DNA of 20,655 nt from a virus, in IMG/VR virus record IMGVR_UViG_3300042879_000665, positions 1 to 20,655 of that record; one strand, 5' to 3'. A program made the translations under genes and the position numbers. A model generated the notes under the pieces. The model was not told the origin of the DNA. It searched no databases and saw only the letters and a list, made by a program, of their open reading frames with translations. Position 1 is the first letter of the stretch. Every line of letters starts with the position of its first letter. This document shows positions 14,039 through 20,655 of this stretch, one piece after another.

Positions 14039-16870
14039 ATGGACACGTTGAGTTTTCTTCAGCGGGTTCTACCATCGGAAGGCTTCTTTGTTACGACTGT
14101 CATTAACCCTGACGGTAACAAGCAGGGATTCTTTTCGACTGTAGAAGAACTCGCCAAAACCGTGGTCGCATTAGACCAACGGGGTAACAACACATATTTT
14201 GCTATCTCTGCATTCATTGAGAAGGGTAGCCGTAAGCAGGATAATGTCCGTGCTACGAAGGTGCTTGCCCTAGATATTGACTGCGGCGAAACCAAACCGT
14301 TCCCTTCATGGAAGGAGGGACTCGTAGCCTTGGGTAAGTTCGTCAAGGATGTTGGCTTACCCAAACCCATGATTGTTCACTCCGGTAACGGCTTGCACGT
14401 TTACTGGGTACTAGACCGTGAGTTGCCACCCGACGAATGGAAGCCACTGGCTGAGGCACTCAAGGCTGCAACAATCGCCAAGAAGTTTGAGGTTGATACC
14501 GGGCTGACTGCGAACAGCGCACTGGTACTGCGTCCTGTTGGAACCCACAACCCGAAGAATGGTAAGGAAGTTTCTCTACTTCTGGATGCCGAGCCGACGA
14601 CTGTCGCTACGATGCAAGTTGCACTAGCGGATCATGTTTTGATCCGGAGGCATCACACACCCACAAGTAAGTTATCACAAGCCCTTGTTGTCGAGAACAC
14701 GCTGCCGCCGTCTAACCCCATGGCTGTGGCTGCAAAGTGCCAACAGATCGGATGGGCTATCAAGAACCAAGCAGATGTTTCCGAACCCATGTGGTACTCC
14801 CTCTTGGGTGTGGCTGCGTATTGCCAAGACCCAGAGGCCACGGCTATTGCATGGAGCGAACAGCATCCATCGTTTGATGTAGACAACACACTCCGTAAGT
14901 TGGAGCAATGGAAGCGCGTCACCACTGGCCCGACTACTTGCGCTAAGTTCAACACCGACAGACCAGACGGCTGTAAGGGCTGCAAGTTCAAGGACAAGAT
15001 CGGTTCACCGGCTAGGCTTGGCGTTCAGTATCAAGAGGTGGCTGCGCCGACCGACGCTATTGATCCAGTATCCACCGATATCCCTGTGCCAAAACCCTAC
15101 AAGCGCACAGCAGATGGCATCAAGTTGACCATCGACGATACGGATGTGGATGTATGTAAGTTCGATCTGTACCCAGTTTCGTATGGTCGGGATGAATCTC
15201 TTGGTTACGAGACTGTGCGTTACCACTGGAAGCGTCCGCATATCGGGTGGCAAGAACTTGTCCTGAGGCAAGCGTATCTTGCTGAGGGCAGTCGAGAGTT
15301 CCCCGCTGCAATCGCAGACCAAGGCATCGTCCTAAACGGTAAACACCAGACAGGATATTTCCAGCATATGCTCCGTGCTTACATGGAAGAACTGCGGCAG
15401 CGCCGCACCATGACTAACCTCTATGCCACGATGGGCTGGAAGGAGAACTACAACCAGTTCGTTATTGGCGACACGATCATGCGCCGCAACCCAGACGGTA
15501 GCGTGTTGGAGGATTCAATCACTCTGGCATCTATTAACAGTAAGTTGAGCCATGACTTGTACGGTGTGTCTGGCGACATGGATAGTTGGGTTGAGTTCAC
15601 CCGATTAGCAGAGAAGGCCAACTTGGACACGCATATGTTTGCGCTGTGCGTTAGCCTGTCGTCACCACTGTATGCGTTCACAGGTTTGAAGGGATTAACC
15701 ATCTCACTTTATGGCCCGACTGGTGGCGGTAAGACACTGGCACAGTTGTGGATGCAGTCTGTATGGGGCAACCCTGACAAGTTGCACTTCGCTGCTAAGT
15801 TCACACAGAACACTTTGTTCAGCCGCATGGGACTGTATTCGAATATGCCCATGACGATTGATGAAGCCACGATGATGCAGGACAAAGACGTTGGTGACTT
15901 CCTCTACTGGGTAAGCCAAGGTCGAGACAAGGCCAGACTGAATCGCAACGCAGAGGAACGAGACGCCAAGACGTTTGCTATGCCGGTGACGGTATCCACA
16001 AATAAATCTATGGCTGCGAAACTTGTCTCGTCCGGTATGGATACAGATGCGCAGATGGCACGACTGCTTGAGGTTACGGTCAAGCCTAGCCCGTTGTTCA
16101 CCAAGGACAGCGATGCAGGACGTAAGGTCTATGACTTCCTCAATAGTACGTATGGGCACGTAGGTCGAGCATTCATTAAGAACCTATTGGAACTCGGACC
16201 TTCTGCCCTGAAGACCATCATCGCAGATGCAAACGCTACGTTCGCCAGCCGATACGACTGCAAGTTTGCGGGTGAGGAACGGTACTGGGAGCAAGCCATT
16301 ATCCTTGCAGACTTGGCCGGTAAGTTAGCCAAAGACTGGGGACTTATTAAGTTCGACCACGTTAGAGGTATTACGTGGGTGCTTGATCAGATGGGTGCTA
16401 TCCGTAAGACAGCACAGGAAAGCAAGGTCGATGCGTTTGATCTACTTGGTGAGTACCTTAACGATACTGCCTCCAGTGCGCTTACCGTATTCCATCAGGA
16501 CGGACAGAAGGCAACCGTGGACTACAGCCGACTGCCACGATCAAGCATCTACGTCCGGTTCGACCTGCACCGCAAGACTGTTGGGGATCACTTCGACCAC
16601 GGTGTTGTCATGCTCGACAGGGCGCACTTCCGTAAGTGGTTGTCTGTTAGAGGCGGCGACTACAAGTCGTTCATACAGGAACTTACTGAGGAAGGCATTG
16701 TCGCTACGCCCAAGTCCCAGAAGGCGTATTTGGGTAAGGACTCGCCCATCAAACTCGGGCAGACCTACGTCATCGGTGTCAACCTCAATCACCCCAGACT
16801 CCAAGGTATCCTAGATAAAGAAAGCCAGAACGCGGAAGACCTAGCCCTAGGTCAGTTGAAGGCGCTTTAG
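14039..16870 (+). CDS. AEP-type primase fused to DUF927/D5-like helicase
   Basis: This 943-residue protein appears to combine primase and helicase. The N-terminal third resembles an archaeo-eukaryotic primase (AEP/PrimPol) catalytic domain: ALDIDCG (Asp79, Asp81), HSGNGLHVYW (His114 to His120) and LRPVGTHNPKNG. A zinc site follows (Cys301, Cys312, Cys315 in a Cys-Lys-Phe…CKGC context). The C-terminal part from about 420 is a DUF927-like P-loop domain with Walker A GPTGGGKT (559-566) and Walker B MTIDEA (Asp608, Glu609). Such proteins prime and unwind at phage replication origins. No separate DnaG or DnaB gene is in the window. The 3' end overlaps the convergent lysozyme gene by 4 nt. ATG 14039 is the natural start, but its ribosome site lies within the hairpin leader. 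Confidence 0.88.
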   Translation: MDTLSFLQRVLPSEGFFVTTVINPDGNKQGFFSTVEELAKTVVALDQRGNNTYFAISAFIEKGSRKQDNVRATKVLALDIDCGETKPFPSWKEGLVALGKFVKDVGLPKPMIVHSGNGLHVYWVLDRELPPDEWKPLAEALKAATIAKKFEVDTGLTANSALVLRPVGTHNPKNGKEVSLLLDAEPTTVATMQVALADHVLIRRHHTPTSKLSQALVVENTLPPSNPMAVAAKCQQIGWAIKNQADVSEPMWYSLLGVAAYCQDPEATAIAWSEQHPSFDVDNTLRKLEQWKRVTTGPTTCAKFNTDRPDGCKGCKFKDKIGSPARLGVQYQEVAAPTDAIDPVSTDIPVPKPYKRTADGIKLTIDDTDVDVCKFDLYPVSYGRDESLGYETVRYHWKRPHIGWQELVLRQAYLAEGSREFPAAIADQGIVLNGKHQTGYFQHMLRAYMEELRQRRTMTNLYATMGWKENYNQFVIGDTIMRRNPDGSVLEDSITLASINSKLSHDLYGVSGDMDSWVEFTRLAEKANLDTHMFALCVSLSSPLYAFTGLKGLTISLYGPTGGGKTLAQLWMQSVWGNPDKLHFAAKFTQNTLFSRMGLYSNMPMTIDEATMMQDKDVGDFLYWVSQGRDKARLNRNAEERDAKTFAMPVTVSTNKSMAAKLVSSGMDTDAQMARLLEVTVKPSPLFTKDSDAGRKVYDFLNSTYGHVGRAFIKNLLELGPSALKTIIADANATFASRYDCKFAGEERYWEQAIILADLAGKLAKDWGLIKFDHVRGITWVLDQMGAIRKTAQESKVDAFDLLGEYLNDTASSALTVFHQDGQKATVDYSRLPRSSIYVRFDLHRKTVGDHFDHGVVMLDRAHFRKWLSVRGGDYKSFIQELTEEGIVATPKSQKAYLGKDSPIKLGQTYVIGVNLNHPRLQGILDKESQNAEDLALGQLKAL

Positions 16871-16879
16871 AACAGCGCC
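16861..16879. other. Hairpin across convergent stop codons
   Basis: GGCGCT (16861-16866) and AGCGCC (16874-16879) form a 6-bp stem with a 7-nt loop that holds the TAG (16868-16870) of the plus-strand gene and the TAA (complement of 16867-16869) of the minus-strand lysozyme. GAAG and CTTC can extend the stem past a small bulge. There is no T-run on either strand, so it is at best a weak bidirectional terminator. Confidence 0.45.
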
Positions 16880-17322
16880 GCTTCTGCTTTACGCCTTCGC
16901 ACAAGACCGGGAAGAACGATGCCGCCGCCCCGCACCCATCGGCTAAGTTGATCCTTAGCACCTTCCCAGTCTTGTGCGTCCACTCTCCTACGCAATGTAC
17001 TGGCCCGGTATCTACCCACGCCCAAGTTATAAGTAAAGTCGATCATCGCAGCCAAAGCGCGTGGGTTGCTAACCAAACCGGGGGACGCTTTAAGTACGCC
17101 AGTGGCGTAGGTTCCTCTAAGTTCCCGCATCAACCAATCATTAGCAACTTCTCGTGAGATCGGCGGGTGATCCATAGTCACTTTAGTTCCGTCTGGTTTC
17201 CATACCGTGCCATAGCCAATGGTCGGATACCCAGCGGGACAGATATACGGCTTTGATCTGAAGCCTTCAAAGTGCCGACACAAGTCTGCCGCTAACGGGA
17301 TGGCCTCATCTAGTGCGCTCAT
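16867..17322 (-). CDS. Endolysin, GH24 phage lysozyme
   Basis: This 151-residue protein is a glycoside hydrolase family 24 (T4/P21-type) lysozyme that cleaves the peptidoglycan sugar backbone. The catalytic region is FEGFRSKPYICPAGYPTIGY: Glu19, then Cys28 where many members have Asp, then Thr34, with the usual spacing E-8-C-5-T. The start is ATG 17322; an in-frame TTG at 17337 is less likely. The DFTYNLGVGRY and RRRKAEAALF segments are typical of the family. No signal peptide or signal-anchor is visible, so release probably depends on the holin encoded just upstream, which it overlaps by 17 nt. The stop codon overlaps that of the convergent primase-helicase. Confidence 0.9.
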   Translation of the reverse strand: MSALDEAIPLAADLCRHFEGFRSKPYICPAGYPTIGYGTVWKPDGTKVTMDHPPISREVANDWLMRELRGTYATGVLKASPGLVSNPRALAAMIDFTYNLGVGRYRASTLRRRVDAQDWEGAKDQLSRWVRGGGIVLPGLVRRRKAEAALF

Positions 17323-17773
17323 ACACGCGCCCAACAAACCAGAACGACAGAATCATATTCAACACGGCCATATCATCTACGCCCCACATGGAGGTCAGCA
17401 CCTGCCGCCAGTCGCCGTTCTGTTCTAGCGCGATCAGGAAGCTGGCAACCTTCACCGTAGCGTACGCAATAACAAATAAATACGTGACGAACGGTCGGAC
17501 TAGTGCAGAGATAGCCGCCACCCACTTACCTGCGGCACGGGCCGTAGCAGATTGCTCCTTAAAAGCCTCACCAATGGCATCTACCTCAGCCATAGTCATC
17601 TGCGCCTCGGTCTGGCGCATGGCAATCTCACCCCTGACTTGGGCAAACCGCATCTCTGCTTCGACCATGGCAAGCTCATGCTTGCGTTCGTTCTTCTGAT
17701 CAAAGAACTTAAGTGCCTCAGGTGCTAGGCGTAATAGCCCACCAAATACGCCACCTAATAACGTCTCAATCAT
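17306..17773 (-). CDS. Holin-like membrane protein (3TM type)
   Basis: The 155-residue product has a hydrophobic N-terminus (about residues 1-18, MIETLLGGVFGGLLRL), a charged coiled-coil region (28-80, rich in Glu, Lys, Met and Ala), and two membrane helices (about 93-115, RPFVTYLFVIAYATVKVASF; and 132-149, VDDMAVLNMILSFWFVGRV). This resembles the three-segment holins found in phages and gene transfer agents. Holins form membrane lesions that release the endolysin. The gene directly precedes the lysozyme, overlapping it, and follows the large upstream gene with an ATGA overlap (17770-17773), a classic lysis order. The long soluble coiled coil is unusual for simple holins but seen in this family. 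I judge the family assignment from layout only. Confidence 0.75.
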   Translation of the reverse strand: MIETLLGGVFGGLLRLAPEALKFFDQKNERKHELAMVEAEMRFAQVRGEIAMRQTEAQMTMAEVDAIGEAFKEQSATARAAGKWVAAISALVRPFVTYLFVIAYATVKVASFLIALEQNGDWRQVLTSMWGVDDMAVLNMILSFWFVGRVYERTR

Positions 17774-20655
17774 TGCAGTTCTCCCGGTTCAATACCGTAG
17801 ATTTCCAGCAGTTCCAAAGTCTCAGGACGCACGTTCTTGGGTGCAGCCTTGAGGAAACGCATGGCAGTCGGACGCGCTGCTTCTCGGGCAGCACGGTTAG
17901 CAGACCGGATGAAGTTGTTGATCTCCAGTCCAGTACCCGCAGCCGCTTCGTTCCAGTTACGCACGTTCTCTAGCGTCTGTTCCATGGCGTCAGTGTCACC
18001 AGCCAAACGCGCCTTAACGTATGCCGCTGTGTAGTCAGCCTTGATCGCCTTAGCGTAATCGCTCACGTACTTGGACAAGCGGACGATATCGTTCTGCTGA
18101 GTAGCAATGGCAGGATAGAAACCAAGGAACCTTGCCAGAGCCACATGAGTGCCAACATCTTCAGACACCACCTGACCGCGAGTGTTAGTGATGCGACCGT
18201 CACTCAGGTACGCAGTGCCATCACCCACCGCACGCATCAGCGCAATCGGAGAGTCACGCAGCAACGAGTTGAGTGATGTGGTGTCATCGCGCAACCCGAC
18301 AGTCTCTGCACCATACTTGGCTAGGCCACCAGCCATACCAACAAGACCAGAGATACCACCGACCACCGGGCCAGCAAAGTTCTCCAGTTCTCGGATCGGG
18401 TCTGCACCAGCACGGAACGCTCCAGTCAACGGCAGCAAGTCACCCATACCCAAGCGGCTCGACAACGTAGCACCAGTGGTTCTATCCAACACACCACGCA
18501 TCAGGTACGGGGTCATGCCCGGAGCCACGGCATCAATCCACTCGGAGAGTTGTTTCTCTACGCTTGGCGTACGCAACCCAAGTTTCTGCAGGATAGTATC
18601 CAGAACATCCATCAAGTCTTCTGCAAACGGAAGCCCCTTGATACCGCTGACCAGCAGCAAGAAGCCCAGCATCAACAGCCGACCTTCTGCAGGCATGGCT
18701 CTGAGTAACTGCACGGTGATGATCACGAACTGCTTGTACATAAAGACGTACTGCAGCACGTTGCCGCGTGCCATCTCAGGGCGGTTAAACATGGCGTACT
18801 CGCCTTGCGAGGTGTTCACCGCTGTGCGTGCAGCCTCCGCTGCTTCGCGTTCGATACGGTTCTGATCCGTAATCCCTTCAGCCTGCAGTCGCTCCTTCTC
18901 CAAGCGGTACGCAGCCAGAGCCGTTGCACGACGGTTGATCTGTTCCGTGTAAGAGAACATTCCCATCCACAACTTAATGGCTGCTTGCGCTCGGTTGGAG
19001 AAGACCTTACCGCGTGCTGTACCCACAAGTGCATTGAACTGAGCCGCCTGCAGTGTGCCTTCTTCCGTCTGTTGGAACAGGAACTCTGCTTCGTCTCGGG
19101 TCAAACCGTACTGCTCGTAGGTTCCTTCGGACAAAAGGTTCTGGATAAATTCACCATCGGCAAAGCCGGGGTTACCAATATCCTTGATGGCGTTCGAGAG
19201 TTGTGTGCTTGCCTTGGAGAACCCGTAGCCACCACCCACGCCAGTCTTTGGGTTGTAGAAGGAAAGATACGGCAGCGTGTTAGACGCAAGGGACGCCAAG
19301 TTAATGAACGCCGTGGCGACAGAACCACCCAACTGCATAAGCACGGTGGCCATCTTGATGGTTGAGCCAGTCTCTCCAGACAGCATATCTTCTGTGCTGT
19401 CCGTAATGTTTCCAGCTTCGCTATACCAACGGAGTACTTGCTTGGCTTCTTCGCGGTAGTCTTCACCACGACCAAGGGTCGGTACTTCCTTGCCATCAAT
19501 CTCGACGGTGTTCTCTCCAGCCGTCGCACGCATATACCTATACATATAAGCATATTGGTCGTACTCGCGTTGTGCGCGGGCGCGTTCCAGATCATTACGT
19601 GCGCTATCCACTGCAGCCTTCAACGACGCAAGTTTCTGCGGATCGCCAAGCCACAGGCTGTTGTTCAACAGGATATCGTCAAGCCGGTGCTTGAACAGTT
19701 TCTTGGCTGCTACGTGAGAAGTAGTTTCCAGATGTTCTGACACAGACCGGATAACATCTTTATCCCAGCCCGGAGTACCAGAGCGTTGCAGGTTCTTACG
19801 AGCGCGTTCGTTCTGGTTAGTCAGCGTGGTAACAATCCGCTCGCGGACTTCCGGAGTGATGTTCACGTTGAGTCGGTTAAGCACGTAGATGAACTCGTTA
19901 AAGTTCACGGCTTCAGTCAGGTCAGACGACTGGCGAACTCGGGATATCTCCGGACGCAACTTAACGGTGACTTCTTTACCGTCATCATCCAAGAAGGTCC
20001 ATGTGTTATCGCCACCGAACTCCTTCTCCAAATCCTCAGCAGTCTTGAGTGCTTCGCTACGGCTATCGAACTGGAAGTACGGCAGTGTGGCGCGTGTCGC
20101 CTCATCCAATCGAACCGCATTACCCTTGGAGTCGTAAGCAGCAAGACGTACTTGCTCAGTACCACGGCGGGTAAACGGAACGTAAGAACCAAGGATCGTA
20201 CGCTTGGCGTAGTAGTCAGCGTTCCTCGACTGCAGGTCAAACAAGAACAAGTCTCGGATGGCTTTCTGCATTGAGAAGGACTGACCTTCCTTGGCTTCCT
20301 TACTGCCAGTGATCTTCTGGCGCAGACTCGGAAGTGCAGCACGCAAGTCGTCGTACTCTGCCTTCTGGAATTCCTTCAGGTCTTCGACGATTTTCGGGTC
20401 AGCATCCGCTTCCTTCATCCAAACCTTGTACACGCTGTCGTTAAACAAGGCGCGACCAAAGGCAATGACGAATTCTTCCGAACGCTTGAGCGCATCTTTA
20501 TCCAACGCAACCGCAGCACTGGCAACGTCTTGACCAGCGTAACGCATACGCTTGTAGGCTTCTGCAGCCTTGCGGATAGCAGTCAAGTCATCATCAGTAA
20601 ATACGTTATTACCACGGCGCAGATCATTCAGTCGGTTGATAACGCGCTTGCCTTC
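17770..20655 (-). CDS. Large PLxRFG-type polyvalent phage protein, C-terminal part (5' end outside window)
   Basis: The reading frame stays open to the right edge, giving 961 residues without a start. A TTG at 20586 is internal: the codons above it continue in the same style (GKRVINRLNDLRRGNNVF). PFTRRG (20161-20178) in the context GSYVPFTRRGTEQVRL fits the PLxRFG signature, and GIKGLPFAED (about 18622-18651) with its hydrophobic surround fits the conserved C-terminal segment. Further hydrophobic stretches (SVATAFINLASLASNTLPYL; VGGISGLVGMAGGLAKYG) could contact membranes. PLxRFG domains occur at the ends of giant phage polyvalent proteins that are thought to be injected with the genome and to act against host defences. 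Enzymatic domains may lie beyond the window. A large virion or internal core protein is the alternative. Confidence 0.8.
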   Translation of the reverse strand, partial: EGKRVINRLNDLRRGNNVFTDDDLTAIRKAAEAYKRMRYAGQDVASAAVALDKDALKRSEEFVIAFGRALFNDSVYKVWMKEADADPKIVEDLKEFQKAEYDDLRAALPSLRQKITGSKEAKEGQSFSMQKAIRDLFLFDLQSRNADYYAKRTILGSYVPFTRRGTEQVRLAAYDSKGNAVRLDEATRATLPYFQFDSRSEALKTAEDLEKEFGGDNTWTFLDDDGKEVTVKLRPEISRVRQSSDLTEAVNFNEFIYVLNRLNVNITPEVRERIVTTLTNQNERARKNLQRSGTPGWDKDVIRSVSEHLETTSHVAAKKLFKHRLDDILLNNSLWLGDPQKLASLKAAVDSARNDLERARAQREYDQYAYMYRYMRATAGENTVEIDGKEVPTLGRGEDYREEAKQVLRWYSEAGNITDSTEDMLSGETGSTIKMATVLMQLGGSVATAFINLASLASNTLPYLSFYNPKTGVGGGYGFSKASTQLSNAIKDIGNPGFADGEFIQNLLSEGTYEQYGLTRDEAEFLFQQTEEGTLQAAQFNALVGTARGKVFSNRAQAAIKLWMGMFSYTEQINRRATALAAYRLEKERLQAEGITDQNRIEREAAEAARTAVNTSQGEYAMFNRPEMARGNVLQYVFMYKQFVIITVQLLRAMPAEGRLLMLGFLLLVSGIKGLPFAEDLMDVLDTILQKLGLRTPSVEKQLSEWIDAVAPGMTPYLMRGVLDRTTGATLSSRLGMGDLLPLTGAFRAGADPIRELENFAGPVVGGISGLVGMAGGLAKYGAETVGLRDDTTSLNSLLRDSPIALMRAVGDGTAYLSDGRITNTRGQVVSEDVGTHVALARFLGFYPAIATQQNDIVRLSKYVSDYAKAIKADYTAAYVKARLAGDTDAMEQTLENVRNWNEAAAGTGLEINNFIRSANRAAREAARPTAMRFLKAAPKNVRPETLELLEIYGIEPGELQ

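Noticed and set aside
18182-18865. Plus-strand open frame of 227 codons inside the large minus-strand gene
   Set aside because: It is fully antisense to a clear coding frame, has a Ser/Arg/Pro-rich composition typical of a shadow frame, and shows no domain or good ribosome site.
20584-20586. TTG start of the large minus-strand gene
   Set aside because: The same frame continues without a stop to the window edge with protein-like sequence, so this is an internal Leu codon.

Overview
The window looks like part of a tailed bacteriophage genome (Caudoviricetes), or a prophage or contig derived from one. The basis is tightly packed genes with 1-8 nt start/stop overlaps, many small proteins of unknown function, a family A DNA polymerase without a 5' nuclease domain, a primase-helicase fusion, and a holin-lysozyme pair. 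A GH24 lysozyme with a membrane holin suggests a Gram-negative host, but nothing in the sequence names it. I see no integrase, tRNA, rRNA, CRISPR array or insertion sequence.

Layout. (1) Positions 1-4687, plus strand: small unknown proteins, then a cassette built around a MoxR-type AAA+ ATPase (593-1591), an unknown 282-aa protein, a small linker protein, and a protein joining a zincin-like HExxH domain to a VWA domain (2689-3843), followed by another unknown protein and a 51-aa helical protein. (2) 4687-7412: one large unknown protein, a helix-turn-helix/DUF3310 protein and about eight very small proteins, including a coiled-coil membrane protein and a Cys/His zinc-finger-like protein. (3) 7412-13722: the replication and recombination block, comprising PolA, a DUF5658-like membrane protein, a Cas4/RecB-like Fe-S nuclease, a VRR-NUC nuclease, an SNF2-type helicase, a coiled-coil protein and a probable zinc-containing ssDNA-binding protein. 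(4) 13715-16870: a small HTH protein, a GC-rich palindromic leader, and a 943-aa AEP primase/DUF927-type helicase. (5) 16867-20655, minus strand: lysozyme, holin and the C-terminal 961 residues of a large PLxRFG-type polyvalent protein that runs off the right edge.

The plus-strand genes read as one early/middle transcription unit that makes the replication machinery. The minus-strand genes read as the downstream end of a late unit (large injected or structural protein, then lysis). The two units collide at 16867-16870, where their stop codons overlap inside a small hairpin. The only plus-strand gaps above about 30 nt are 9791-9848 and 13997-14038. Both hold GC-rich hairpins directly before a replication gene, which makes them the best candidates for internal control.

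Most worth following up: the phage-borne MoxR/VWA-zincin cassette, the truncated polyvalent protein, and the mutually exclusive hairpins plus 16-bp palindrome between the HTH gene and the primase-helicase.
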